From Planctomycetaceae bacterium (GTDB lineage Bacteria > Planctomycetota > Planctomycetia > Pirellulales > Pirellulaceae), in NCBI GenBank assembly GCA_002709045.1, contig PAPJ01000006.1:21995-85994 (forward strand): a DNA stretch of 64,000 nt, written 5' to 3'. The notes under the pieces are model-generated. The model did not search any database and was not told the DNA's origin. It saw only the letters and a program-made list of their open reading frames with translations. Positions 37,844 through 47,051 of the stretch are shown in pieces (positions within the stretch are counted from its first letter, which is position 1; each line of letters starts with the position of its first letter). The position numbers and the translations under genes were made by a program.

Positions 37844-38089
37844 AGAAGTTCCTTTCATTTCACTTAATCTAGCATCGGTGCTAAGTGGGTTCAAACACAT
37901 CCAGATGGCAGCCAGAGACTAAGAGAGCGTGTTTTGCCTGACAGCTTGTGGGTATGTCAGAGAGCCCGGGATATTAACCAGTGGTTGGTAATCCACTTCG
38001 TTTTTCTCAGGCAGACCGATCAGGCCTGGTGGAGCCAGTCGGTGTCGATATCTGTCTTTATAAAATTCCACCACGAGCACATCTTCAAG

Positions 38090-39550
38090 TCAGTCACCTC
38101 CCAAAGAGAACAGTTTGGTCTCTGTCCGAAAATAGATAGCCCCTCCCGCGACGGCTGGAGTGGCGAAACTTGGTTCGCCCAGCGACATTTTCCCCAGCAA
38201 CTCATATTTTTCATTTGCGGTGACCACCACCACGGTTCCCCGTCGGTCAACACAGTAGAGATAACCGTTGACCCATATCGGTGATCCGTAATAACTGCCT
38301 CCCACACGATTGCGCCAGACCACGGTACCAGTAGCGGCTTCAATGCAGGTTACAATTCCGGCATCTGACCAAAGGAACGCTAGTTTATCCTTGACGAGCG
38401 GAGTGGGCGTGAGCGGAGCCCCCGTTTTGATTTCATATTCGACTTTGGGCTGTGTACTCTTGCTACCTGCTCGTAGTGCACAAATCATATCAGCGGAAAC
38501 TCCGCGACCGTGAGAACCAAAAATTAAATCTCCCGCAACCACTGGCGACGCAACAGTGCGACTTGGTAGCAGGCGTGATGTTTGCCAGTTTACTTCACCC
38601 GTTTGGATATCCACGCCTGCAAGTCCATAAGCCGAATCCAGAAAAATTAATTCTCGATCACCGTTGTCGGTGGTTCTCACGCAGGGAGTGGCATAGCCGG
38701 CCAGGTAGGTTTTACGTTTTACCTGCCAGCGAATCTCCCCACTCTTGCGATCCACAGCCAACAAAAAACTGTCATGCGCCGTCCGATCTGGATAATCCTG
38801 AGGTAATACCCCGATGCTGATCATGAAATTTGGGTCCATCTGGACGTTCATCAACACGACCAGGTCATCGACGATAATCGGGGAAGTACCCGAACCATTA
38901 ATAGCTTGATACGGGCCGAGGTTTTTCTGCCAGACGGTTTTCCCTTTGCGGTCCAATGCCATCAATAAAAGTTTTTCCGGATCCGACCAGGTGACCACGA
39001 CACCATGAGCATCGGCTGCCGGAGTCGTTGACCCGTAGCTGTTAGCATGGTGCAGACGGTGCGGCTTGGAGGAGAAGTTGCGTTTCCAGAGGATATCACC
39101 ACGCTTAACATCAACACAAACAACGATTCGTTCAGCGGTGTCCGGTTCGCCGCTGATCAGGTAAAGTCTGTCTCCGACCACAACCGGTGATCCATGGCCA
39201 TGTCCGGGGAGGTCAAGCGTCCAGTTGTAATCCTTCGCGGTCCATGTCAATGGTATTGTATCTGCGTGACTGATTCCCGTTCCATTGGGTCCGCGGAATC
39301 TCGGCCAGTCTGTATCACGGGCGGCTGGATTTTCTTTCGAATTGTCTGGAGCGGCTCTTTCAGTTGCAGACGATATTGCCGTAAATAGCAGTGTTACCGC
39401 CAACAGAACCCAAACGCTCAAGTTAACCTGTGGAATTTCCAACCTGCCTATTCCTACAGAATGCGCGCGATTCAGATGCAAACTCGAGCCGATTCTCAGG
39501 GGGGTATTAAAACAATGTGTCGGCATTCCAGTATTGAAATCCAGTTTCAT
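38090..39550 (-). CDS. secreted PQQ-like beta-propeller repeat protein
   Basis: 486 residues from the ATG at 39550, chosen because GGAG lies six bases upstream; two earlier in-frame ATGs exist. An unusual, polar N-terminal stretch of about 45 residues precedes the hydrophobic segment VNLSVWVLLAVTLLFTAISS, after which WPRFRGPNGTGISH opens the propeller. Blades show the GxxxW repeat: RGDILWKRNFSS, KGKTVWQKNLGPY, SGEIRWQVKRKTY, TGEVNWQTSRLL, TGTVVWRNRVGG. Exported; substrate unknown. It is cargo of the tRNA-Leu island and a relative of the PQQ protein at 14.7-16.2 kb. Confidence 0.85.
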   Translation of the reverse strand: MKLDFNTGMPTHCFNTPLRIGSSLHLNRAHSVGIGRLEIPQVNLSVWVLLAVTLLFTAISSATERAAPDNSKENPAARDTDWPRFRGPNGTGISHADTIPLTWTAKDYNWTLDLPGHGHGSPVVVGDRLYLISGEPDTAERIVVCVDVKRGDILWKRNFSSKPHRLHHANSYGSTTPAADAHGVVVTWSDPEKLLLMALDRKGKTVWQKNLGPYQAINGSGTSPIIVDDLVVLMNVQMDPNFMISIGVLPQDYPDRTAHDSFLLAVDRKSGEIRWQVKRKTYLAGYATPCVRTTDNGDRELIFLDSAYGLAGVDIQTGEVNWQTSRLLPSRTVASPVVAGDLIFGSHGRGVSADMICALRAGSKSTQPKVEYEIKTGAPLTPTPLVKDKLAFLWSDAGIVTCIEAATGTVVWRNRVGGSYYGSPIWVNGYLYCVDRRGTVVVVTANEKYELLGKMSLGEPSFATPAVAGGAIYFRTETKLFSLGGD

Positions 39551-39739
39551 ACAAGTCTCCATTAAATTAATACACACCCGTCTTTCACAGGAAACATTTC
39601 AATCATGACCTCTTCAGGGACATCTTCGATCAGTTTACCAAATCATAATACAAAGTGCTTGGTTAGAAAGCGGCTTGTAACTAACCAGATGCTTATGAAA
39701 AGGGCCACTGTTCTGAAAGATTCTAATTGCTGGTAGGAA

Positions 39740-39855
39740 AAAATCAGTGATTTGGGTGCATTGAAATGAGCAAGCTGGCGTTGGCGTTTAAGTATATCTG
39801 CAATTACTTCTTTGGCACTCTCGTCTAATACGTCCCAACGCTCATTAAACAAGAT
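39740..39855 (-). pseudogene. integrase-tail-like relic
   Basis: The minus-strand frame reads NERWDVLDESAKEVIADILKRQ and then degrades. The W-D-x-L-D-E...I pattern resembles the short helical tail after the catalytic Tyr region of planctomycete integrases, and resembles the second relic 200 bases away (IWDELDEAERSKITQIV). Short and without a start, so only a relic. Boundaries approximate. Confidence 0.3.
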
Positions 39856-39963
39856 TTCTCATAAGCAAAAACCTGACATGTTTGTCTGATTTCAAACACA
39901 TCCAGAAGGGGGAAGACACAGTGAGAGATGTGTCTGGTTGATATCACTTCATATCACATCAGA

Positions 39964-40175
39964 CTATTGTCCGGCATCGACAATTTCAGAGCGTTTGGTT
40001 TCCAGATAATCTACTACGATCTGAGTGATCTTACTTCGTTCTGCTTCATCCAGTTCGTCCCAAATGTTAGCTAGTAGGGTCGGTGTTATGCTGCCGATTG
40101 AAGCATTCCGTACCCCATGCCGTACCCCTTTTTCAGCATGTAGTTTCCCGACCCTATATTTACCGTGTGAAACGC
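39964..40175 (-). pseudogene. integrase C-terminal relic
   Basis: The frame ends EKGVRHGVRNASIGSITP, LLANIWDELDEAERSKITQIV, DYLETKRSEI. Upstream it runs straight through the attR-like tRNA remnant, so its 5' part cannot be native. I read it as the tail of a tyrosine integrase; planctomycete integrases often end with a segment like VINAWPALPEAIRAGIVAMV. Assignment is by pattern only. Confidence 0.35.
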
Positions 40176-40181
40176 TCGAAC

Positions 40182-40207
40182 TTCGAGTCCCACCTCGGCT
40201 ACCATTA
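40182..40207 (+). repeat. attR-like direct repeat
   Basis: 26-base copy of the tRNA-Leu 3' end (one mismatch, G to A in the T-stem) including CCA and ATTA. It is not part of a tRNA here: the 5' half is missing. It marks the right boundary of the island. Confidence 0.78.
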
Positions 40208-40226
40208 GCCTCGAGAAGTCGATGGA

Positions 40227-40493
40227 TTAAAACTGAAGCTTGCAGTTCGGACAAACCTTATATCGGACTGACATATTGCAATCACATTCCGGACAGTTTT
40301 TGCGATATTTTGAGAACCACTCGGATAGCCACCCGGACAAACGTTTACAAAGTGGAAACATTGCGAACGCAACTACCAGAACAACCAAAGTAAGTGCTGC
40401 CTTTTCCAGTAGTGTCTCACCATCAGTCAAAGCGCGTATTACCATAAAACCAATCGAAAACGCATACATTGCGGCAAAGCGTTTATCGTTCAT
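40227..40493 (-). CDS. small membrane protein with zinc ribbon
   Basis: 88 residues. Two hydrophobic stretches (FAAMYAFSIGFMVIRAL and AALTLVVLVVAFAMFPLC) are followed by a C-terminal zinc ribbon, CPECDCNMSVRYKVCPNC. GAGGAAC precedes the ATG. The gene lies just outside the attR repeat, with its 3' end 20 bp from it. Function unknown. Confidence 0.68.
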   Translation of the reverse strand: MNDKRFAAMYAFSIGFMVIRALTDGETLLEKAALTLVVLVVAFAMFPLCKRLSGWLSEWFSKYRKNCPECDCNMSVRYKVCPNCKLQF

Positions 40494-40974
40494 TTGATGT
40501 TCCTCATCGTAAATCCCCTAACCATCAGAATCATATACACCGCATCATCTGAAAACAATCGACCAGTCCTACTCCGATTCTGGAGTACTGAATTCTGGAG
40601 TACTGGATTCTGGAGTACTGGATTCTGGAGTACTGTTAGTTGAGCGACGATTCCAAGCACAATCGAAGATCGGCGATGTTTGCCATGTACGAACTAAGAT
40701 GGGTAGCAACTATTAAGAGAATTTCTTAAAGCTCAATCTTAAAACATTGTTTAATTTTGAATCTGCAGGATTAAACAATTCTATTTTTGAACTACAAAAA
40801 AAGTTCATCCTCTGATTATCAATAATTTTTTTACGTATTCTCTAAGACTGTAAATATAGGGATTTTATCAATATTACTCTGTTCTTTGATGAGGCATTTG
40901 ACCGTTTGGCATGCACTTTGCTTTTTAGCTAACCATCAACAAAAAAATGGTTAACTTCGACAAGGAAATCGAAT
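40494..40974. other. intergenic region upstream of the RTX-calpain gene
   Basis: 481 bases. It holds the 15-bp tandem repeat listed separately and an AT-rich stretch (about 40710-40890) where the promoter of the RTX-calpain gene is expected. No gene seen. Confidence 0.5.
40576..40635 (+). repeat. 15-bp tandem repeat, four copies
   Basis: Unit GATTCTGGAGTACTG repeated four times without spacers; the second copy starts with A instead of G. Each unit contains the palindrome AGTACT. It is 340 bases before the RTX-calpain start codon. Confidence 0.92.
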
Positions 40975-42615
40975 ATGTCTCAAAATCGCAAATTATCAAT
41001 GGAATCACTCGAAGAGCGTCAGGTCATGACTGCCGGTCTGAGCGCAATGTTAAGCACCTTTGACTTTAATGTCCAGGACTTTTCAGCGTATCAATCTTTT
41101 TTGAATCCTGTACAACTCAATGACGGTGTACTGGAAATAGACGGTTCTTCAAACCGTGATTATATTACCGTAAAAAACGATGATGGCATGATCCGGGTGG
41201 ATCGACTTGCCAATGCCGGTAGTATGGTAATTATCGATATGGACGGAAATCTACGCGACGGAACAAGCTATGAATTTGATCCGGCAGACGTCGATGAAAT
41301 ATTGATTGACGCATGGGGTGGAAACGATACCGTCATCAACTACACCTCTATCCCTTCAACAATTAACGGTGGCTCAGGAAACGATTATTTACGCGGTGGC
41401 AGCGGAGCCGATATTATCAACGGTCAAGCTGGTAATGATACTATCTCAGCCAAAGGTGGCGATGATCAGCTAGATGGCGGTGCCAACAATGACCGTATCT
41501 ATGGTTCTTCCGGTGATGACATCATCGAAGGTGGTAGCGGTCATGATACCGTTTATGCCGGTAGTGGTGATGACATTGTTCGCGGTGAAAGTGGCAATGA
41601 CAGGTTATATGGCAATAACGGTGAGGATCAGTTATTTGCGGGCACCGGTACAGATCGTCTCTATGGAGGCAACAGCAAAGACGTTCTAATTTCTCTTGAT
41701 AACTCAGGCGGAGACCGAATGACAGGTAATAGCGGGAATGATGTCTTCTGGGGTGACTCAAATGATACCGTAACCGATTCGAATTCTCACGAGAATAAAT
41801 ACGCCAAACACTTAATCGATTCCTTTGATAACGACGCCGATAAAACACTCAATGGGGATAGCATCACTCCGGATGGAGCACTTTACGAAAGTGACGAAGT
41901 ATTCCATGAGTTTGGTGAGAAGTCCCTATTCTCAGAAGACGGTCCAATGCGAACCGATATTGCGCAGGGAAATGAAGGGAACTGCTGGTTGATGGCAGGT
42001 ATCGGGACCATTGCCCACGATAATCCAGAAAGAATTATGGATTCTGTTGTAGATTTCGGAGATGGAACCTACGGAGTTAATTTGAACGATGAATATTTTC
42101 GGGTTGATGGTCAATTAGCTATCTACGACTGGAGTGCCGGATATTCAAACCCCATCCCAAGATACGCCGGATTGGGTGAAGACGATGTTTTATGGCCCGC
42201 AATTGTAGAAAAGGCCTGGTCCGAATCTCGTTTTGACTGGCCCTGGGGACTTAATGCCGGTTGGACCGGATCGGTCTGGGAAGCTTTCGATGGTACGAAT
42301 ACCGATGTTGAGTCATTTGGATGGTTCTCAGACGGAGAAGACGTCTTAAATCACATTAATGATGCTTTGAACGATGGAGAAGTCGTGACCATTCTTACCC
42401 AATGGTATGACTGGCAAATTGACCATGATGACCTTGTGAAATGTCATTACTACATGGTCGACTCGGTTAATATGGCGGATGAAACCATTACAATCGTTAA
42501 TCCCCATGGAAGCGACAGCGGAAACGAATATGAAGTGACGCTGAGTGCCGAAGAACTTTACGATGACATATTCTACGGATGGGGTTTCGGAGGTGTACAA
42601 ACTGGGACGATCTAA
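40975..42615 (+). CDS. RTX-repeat protein with calpain-like cysteine protease domain
   Basis: 546 residues. The N-terminus has SMESLEERQVMTAG, a variant of the LExLExR motif found at the start of planctomycete surface proteins. Residues about 130-265 are hemolysin-type calcium-binding repeats (GGSGNDYLRGGSGADIINGQAGND and following). The C-terminal part is a C2-family calpain core: catalytic Cys337 in QGNEGNCWLMAGI, His491 in VKCHYYMVDSV and Asn509 in VNPHG. Protease activity depending on calcium, outside the cytoplasm, is a reasonable inference. A terminator follows. Confidence 0.88.
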   Translation: MSQNRKLSMESLEERQVMTAGLSAMLSTFDFNVQDFSAYQSFLNPVQLNDGVLEIDGSSNRDYITVKNDDGMIRVDRLANAGSMVIIDMDGNLRDGTSYEFDPADVDEILIDAWGGNDTVINYTSIPSTINGGSGNDYLRGGSGADIINGQAGNDTISAKGGDDQLDGGANNDRIYGSSGDDIIEGGSGHDTVYAGSGDDIVRGESGNDRLYGNNGEDQLFAGTGTDRLYGGNSKDVLISLDNSGGDRMTGNSGNDVFWGDSNDTVTDSNSHENKYAKHLIDSFDNDADKTLNGDSITPDGALYESDEVFHEFGEKSLFSEDGPMRTDIAQGNEGNCWLMAGIGTIAHDNPERIMDSVVDFGDGTYGVNLNDEYFRVDGQLAIYDWSAGYSNPIPRYAGLGEDDVLWPAIVEKAWSESRFDWPWGLNAGWTGSVWEAFDGTNTDVESFGWFSDGEDVLNHINDALNDGEVVTILTQWYDWQIDHDDLVKCHYYMVDSVNMADETITIVNPHGSDSGNEYEVTLSAEELYDDIFYGWGFGGVQTGTI

Positions 42616-42662
42616 ACATCAAGGAAAATATTCCTTGTCAGTTAGCCGTTTGGCAACTGTCG

Positions 42663-42701
42663 GCGGGCTTCTCTTGTGATTACAGGAGAAGTCCGCTTTT
42701 T
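42663..42701 (+). terminator. Rho-independent terminator after the RTX-calpain gene
   Basis: About 12-bp stem GCGGGCTTCTC... / GGAGAAGTCCGC with one G-U pair, followed by T5. Confidence 0.85.
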
Positions 42702-42824
42702 CATTACCCGCCTGTACGAAAGAACTCAACGAATTAAGAATAGATTTCCAGGAAGCTGAAAGCTATTCTTTCTTAGGTTGGTTAATCTTTTATGCTCTTG
42801 CCCGAATGTATACCGGGCAGCAAC

Positions 42825-44162
42825 TTACTCATGTCGCAGAGCTTCGATGGGATCCATATAAGCGGCACGCCAGGCCGGATATACACCAAAGAGAACTCCC
42901 GAAAGAATGGCGATGGCCAGTGACAGAATAACCGACCAGTTGGCAATCTGAGGTTCAATCTGAGCCACAATAGGCGGCACCAAATCCGGCCAGTAGTTAC
43001 TAACAAACTCCCGGCCACCGCGAAATAGCGGGCCACACAATAATCCTGAAGCGACCCCCAGCAATCCGCCAATACCGGTCAGCAGAATAGCCTCAGTGAT
43101 AAACTGAAAAATAATATGAGAACGCTTGGCTCCCAGTGCCCGTCGAACTCCGATCTCACGTGTTCGTTCAGTCACTGTCGAAAGCATAATATTCATGATT
43201 CCAATACCGCCAACCAACAGTGAAATACCGGCAATTACAACCAAAAGCACATTGAACATCGCTCGCGTTCGTTCGGCCTGAGCCAGGAGTTCTTTCGGAA
43301 CAACTACAGCGTAGTCCTCTTCAGCATGATATCGTTTCAACAGATTGGTAATAATCGCTGCTGTTTCATCTACATGTTCAATCTCATCCACGCCAACGGT
43401 AATCTGGCTCAGTTCAACCTGTTCACCCTGCCATGAATTTCCCACCCGCTTCATCACCCGGTCACCGATACGAGCTTCCATTGTTTCCAGCGGTATATAA
43501 GCATCAAGGTTATATTCGCGAGCATCCAGACTTCCGCCAATCGCTGCCGAGGCAGTCCGGTTTTTAGTCTGCCCAATCACGGTGTACAATTCACGTCCAA
43601 CCCAAACTCGCTGACCGATTGGATTCTGGTAGGGGAACAATCGAGAAGCTGTTTCATCTGCCAACACGATAACTTTTTTCCCACGATCTCTTGGCGCAAG
43701 CCAACGCCCACGAGCGAGTTGTAAATGATTCAACGAACGGTATGCTTCCATACATCCGACCAACTTAGCATCCGCTTCGCGATCTTCCCTTCGTAATTCA
43801 TAACGAAACTCACGCATTGGCACTGCCTCTTTTACCGTTGGCAATGTTTCGGTAATCCGCTTGTAATCTGCTCTCAAAAGACCGTAACGATGAACACTGA
43901 CCCGAGCCATCTGTGGTTCATTATCAGCGGTCGGCTTCTTCGTGCGTACAATGACATTTTTTGCCCCAAGTTCTTTAATCTGTTCCTGAGCACGATGACT
44001 AACACCTTCCCCCATAGCCACCAACCAAATTACTGTTGCGGTTCCAATGAAGATACCAAGGCCTGCCAGTCCCGCGCGCATCTTATGTAGCAGCAGACTC
44101 TTAATTCCAAGTCGTATCGTTCTTATAAAAAACAGATTCACGTATTCAGCCTCTTGCCCCAA
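42825..44162 (-). CDS. ABC transporter permease, MacB/FtsX type
   Basis: 445 residues. Topology of the MacB family: N-terminal helix (RAGLAGLGIFIGTATVIWLVAMGEGV), a large periplasmic domain (about 50-290), then three helices (FNVLLVVIAGISLLVGGIGIMNIMLSTVTERTREIGVRRALGAKRSHI, ILLTGIGGLLGVASGLL, WSVILSLAIAILSGVLFGVYPAWRAA). The ERTREIGVRRALGA coupling motif contacts the ATPase. No ABC ATPase gene lies next to it in the window. It is the last gene of the efflux cluster in transcription order, 22 bp after an adaptor gene. Confidence 0.92.
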   Translation of the reverse strand: MGQEAEYVNLFFIRTIRLGIKSLLLHKMRAGLAGLGIFIGTATVIWLVAMGEGVSHRAQEQIKELGAKNVIVRTKKPTADNEPQMARVSVHRYGLLRADYKRITETLPTVKEAVPMREFRYELRREDREADAKLVGCMEAYRSLNHLQLARGRWLAPRDRGKKVIVLADETASRLFPYQNPIGQRVWVGRELYTVIGQTKNRTASAAIGGSLDAREYNLDAYIPLETMEARIGDRVMKRVGNSWQGEQVELSQITVGVDEIEHVDETAAIITNLLKRYHAEEDYAVVVPKELLAQAERTRAMFNVLLVVIAGISLLVGGIGIMNIMLSTVTERTREIGVRRALGAKRSHIIFQFITEAILLTGIGGLLGVASGLLCGPLFRGGREFVSNYWPDLVPPIVAQIEPQIANWSVILSLAIAILSGVLFGVYPAWRAAYMDPIEALRHE

Positions 44163-44184
44163 TAGCTATCGGTGGCATACTATT

Positions 44185-45618
44185 TTATGCTCCGGTCATC
44201 CCCAGACTTGATGTCCCGGGCACGTCCTTTTCTTTACTTCCGTCTTCAGCTTCTTTCTTCGGAGCATCTGTATAAATCAGAGGGTTCATCACCACTTTAT
44301 CGCCAATTCGAACACCACTTTCCACGATCAGTGAAACATCATCTCCGGGCTTTGTTTGCAGCAATCGCCGCTCGGCACCGGTCTCCGTCTCGACCCAACA
44401 GTAGACACTGTCCTCAATCTCAATAATTGCAGCCAAAGGCACTGTCAGCACCTCATCCACCTCATTGATCATGATCTCAATCTTTGCACTTGTTCCGGGC
44501 TTCAGATTCTCAAGCTTCGGTAATTCAACAATCACATCATACCGCACTACATCCCCTGAACCGATAATCGGAGGCCGGGCAATATCAGCAACTTCCGAGA
44601 CTTTAGCTTCGATTGGTGCGCGACCGGGAAGCTTAACAATTGTTTTCATCCCCACTGTAATGCTGTCAATAATTGCTTCCACGACACCTAGCTTGACCTG
44701 CATCTTTTCCATGTTGGGCATCAGTAGTAAAACCTGCTCTTTATAAACCGTACCACCTTCAGTGATATCAGGAGCCCACTTCCAGGAAGCTGCTTTCGGA
44801 TGGATAACCAAACCGTCCTTAGGAGCCCGAATCGTGCATAAGTCCTTTTCTTCTATCGCTCGATCGCGCCGCGAAGCATCTGCCTCAGCACGCTCATCAC
44901 TCGCTTCAAACTGAGCTTTGGCCACTTTCAACTCACCTTCGAGTCGTGCCATCTCAGACTTCTTAGTATGCTCCTTGAGTACCGTCAGGTCACTTTGCAT
45001 CACATCCAAATCAACCTTATGAATATCGATGCGACGCCGCCAAAGATCAACTTCATCGGCACTGACGTAACCTTTCTCGAATTGACGTTGATTAAAGGTC
45101 AGAAATTCATTGAAGGCCAGCAGATCACTTTCCTTCACAATTAACTCCAGCTCTTTGGCCAGCACTTCGGTAACAAATCGACCTTCGAGATATTCTGCCA
45201 CTGCCAGTTCACGGGACTTAACCGTCGCCAGCCAATGCTCAGCACCACTACGTGACCAGTGAGCATACTTTGACCGTTCAGAGATCTGTTCGTCAATAAA
45301 AAGGGTATCCAACGTCAGAAGCACATCACCTTTTTTCACATAGGTACCGTTTTCGACAACCGATGTGATAATATTTGACCCGCGGACCTGGCAAATAACT
45401 TCATAGTTTTCAGAGCTTTCCAGCGTTCCCTGATCCTTAAGAGAAACTGTCAGCGGAGTTCTTTGCACCACGTGAGTCAGGTGATGTTTGCGTTCCGGCT
45501 CGCTACCTTGACTGGTTATCCACGCATCAAAGCCTCGGTACACCCCAAAACCGATACCGGCAAGTATCAGCAAAAAAATGAAACGGGTCATCACACGTGA
45601 TTTCAATGATCCTGCCAC
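44185..45618 (-). CDS. HlyD-family periplasmic adaptor (third of three)
   Basis: 477 residues. N-terminal membrane anchor (MTRFIFLLILAGIGFGVYRGF), then a barrel-sandwich and lipoyl-like arm (VSLKDQGTLESSENYEVICQVRGSNIITSVVENGTYVKKGDVLLTLDT), a long coiled-coil section (about 120-245) and beta-barrel strands (VKLGVVEAIIDSITVGMKTIVKLPG). Links an inner-membrane transporter to an outer-membrane channel. Five bases from the preceding adaptor gene; close paralogue of it (SKYAHWSRSGAEHW and SKYAFWARSGAEHW). Confidence 0.9.
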   Translation of the reverse strand: MAGSLKSRVMTRFIFLLILAGIGFGVYRGFDAWITSQGSEPERKHHLTHVVQRTPLTVSLKDQGTLESSENYEVICQVRGSNIITSVVENGTYVKKGDVLLTLDTLFIDEQISERSKYAHWSRSGAEHWLATVKSRELAVAEYLEGRFVTEVLAKELELIVKESDLLAFNEFLTFNQRQFEKGYVSADEVDLWRRRIDIHKVDLDVMQSDLTVLKEHTKKSEMARLEGELKVAKAQFEASDERAEADASRRDRAIEEKDLCTIRAPKDGLVIHPKAASWKWAPDITEGGTVYKEQVLLLMPNMEKMQVKLGVVEAIIDSITVGMKTIVKLPGRAPIEAKVSEVADIARPPIIGSGDVVRYDVIVELPKLENLKPGTSAKIEIMINEVDEVLTVPLAAIIEIEDSVYCWVETETGAERRLLQTKPGDDVSLIVESGVRIGDKVVMNPLIYTDAPKKEAEDGSKEKDVPGTSSLGMTGA

Positions 45619-45623
45619 CGTGT

Positions 45624-47051
45624 TTAGTCTTCCTCAACCGTTTCTGTAGCTGTTTGCTCGAAATTGATCAGAGCATCATCCTGAGCTTCTACCACGTATG
45701 CAAGAGGGTTGAGAATGACAGTTTCTCCAGCTTTTATACCGTCCAGCACCCGAACCATCTTTTCATCGCTATCAGCAAGTTCTACCCGGCGACGGCTTAT
45801 CGCATCACCCTGCCGCACCCAACAATAGAATCCGCTACCAAACTCCAACACAGACTCAACCGGCAGTAGAACCTGATCAGAATATTCGTTCATGACGATT
45901 TCGACTTCAGCCGTCATCCCGGGCTTCAAGCCTTCCATCTTAGGCAGCTCAACTGTCACATCATATTTCACGATATTGCTAACACCGATGGTCGGAGGAC
46001 GAGCAATCTCGGCAACATGGGTCAAATTACACTCAAACGCCTCACGATCTGGTAACTTCACAAAGACTTTCATGCCGGGCTCAACATGTTCAACCAATGC
46101 TTCATGCACTCCCACTTTGACCTGCATTTTATCCATATTAGGCATAAGAAGCATAACCTGCTCTGTGTAAACAGTCCCGCCTTCGGTAATATCCGGAGCA
46201 TTTTTCCAGGCAGCTGCGCGGGGGTGAATCACCAGACCACTTCTGGGCGCCCTAACTGTACAGAATTCCTTTTCTTCTACAGCTCGATCACGACGTGAAG
46301 CATCGGCCATCGCTCGCTCATCATTGGCTTCAAACTGAGCCTGAGAAACTTTCAGTTCACCTTCCAGACGAGCCAATTCATAGGATTTTGTGTACTTTTT
46401 GAACACTTCAATATCTGACTGCAAGACCTCAATACGTAGCTTCGTAAATTCAACACGTCGTCGATGTTGCTCAACCTGATCACGACTTTCATAACCACGT
46501 TCATACTGACGCTGAACATATTTAAGCAACTCCTGGTCTGTCAAAAGATCCGCTTCGGCAATCACGAGATCCTTTTCCATTCCGGTCAATTCAGCAACAA
46601 ACCTACCCTCCAGATACTCCGGAATGGCAAGTTGGTTCTTTGCAACGCTTGCTTTCCAATGTTCAGCTCCACTGCGAGCCCAAAATGCATACTTCGAGCG
46701 TTCAGCGATCTCTTCGTCAATAAAAAGTGTATCCAGCGTGAGGACAACATCACCTTTTTCAACATATGTCCCAGACTCAACAACCGACGTGACTGTATTC
46801 TGTCCCCGAACCCGACAAATAATTTCAACATTATCAGATGACTCCAGTGATCCCTGCTCAGTCACTGAAACTTCCATATCACCAAGACGCACAACATGAG
46901 TCGGAGCTTTAAGGAAATCCCGATTAACTTGCTCTTCTGCGACACCGCCTTTGGCGTAGAGATAACCACCGACACATAAGCCGACGAGCAGACAACAAAC
47001 AACCATTTGGGACCAAATAGAAGCAGCATGTTTTCTGTAAACTTTATTCAT
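45624..47051 (-). CDS. HlyD-family periplasmic adaptor (second of three)
   Basis: 475 residues from the ATG at 47051. That ATG sits inside the ATGAATAA overlap with the preceding gene stop, the typical coupled arrangement; an upstream ATG at 47135 would overlap that gene by 92 bases. N-terminal helix (WSQMVVCCLLVGLCVGGYLYA), then the adaptor arrangement with EQGSLESSDNVEIICRVRGQN, a coiled coil and VKVGVHEALVEHVEPGMKVFVKLP. Closely similar to its downstream neighbour, so one arose by tandem duplication. Confidence 0.9.
   Translation of the reverse strand: MNKVYRKHAASIWSQMVVCCLLVGLCVGGYLYAKGGVAEEQVNRDFLKAPTHVVRLGDMEVSVTEQGSLESSDNVEIICRVRGQNTVTSVVESGTYVEKGDVVLTLDTLFIDEEIAERSKYAFWARSGAEHWKASVAKNQLAIPEYLEGRFVAELTGMEKDLVIAEADLLTDQELLKYVQRQYERGYESRDQVEQHRRRVEFTKLRIEVLQSDIEVFKKYTKSYELARLEGELKVSQAQFEANDERAMADASRRDRAVEEKEFCTVRAPRSGLVIHPRAAAWKNAPDITEGGTVYTEQVMLLMPNMDKMQVKVGVHEALVEHVEPGMKVFVKLPDREAFECNLTHVAEIARPPTIGVSNIVKYDVTVELPKMEGLKPGMTAEVEIVMNEYSDQVLLPVESVLEFGSGFYCWVRQGDAISRRRVELADSDEKMVRVLDGIKAGETVILNPLAYVVEAQDDALINFEQTATETVEED

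Larger units (their letters stand above)
36549..40181. mobile_element. small genomic island integrated at tRNA-Leu
   Basis: About 3.6 kb bounded by the two copies of the tRNA 3' end. Contents are two small predicted proteins, a PQQ-propeller protein and two relics resembling the C-terminal tails of integrases near the right end. No intact integrase gene is present, so the element looks immobile and decayed. The island genes are all on the minus strand, facing the tRNA. Confidence 0.65.
39551..40226. other. right end of the tRNA-Leu island, mostly decayed
   Basis: 676 bases with no intact gene. They hold two short minus-strand reading frames resembling integrase C-terminal tails and the attR-like repeat at 40182-40207. 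Confidence 0.55.

Noticed and set aside
40576..40635. CRISPR array
   Set aside because: Units are 15 bp with no spacers and there are no cas genes; it is a simple tandem repeat.
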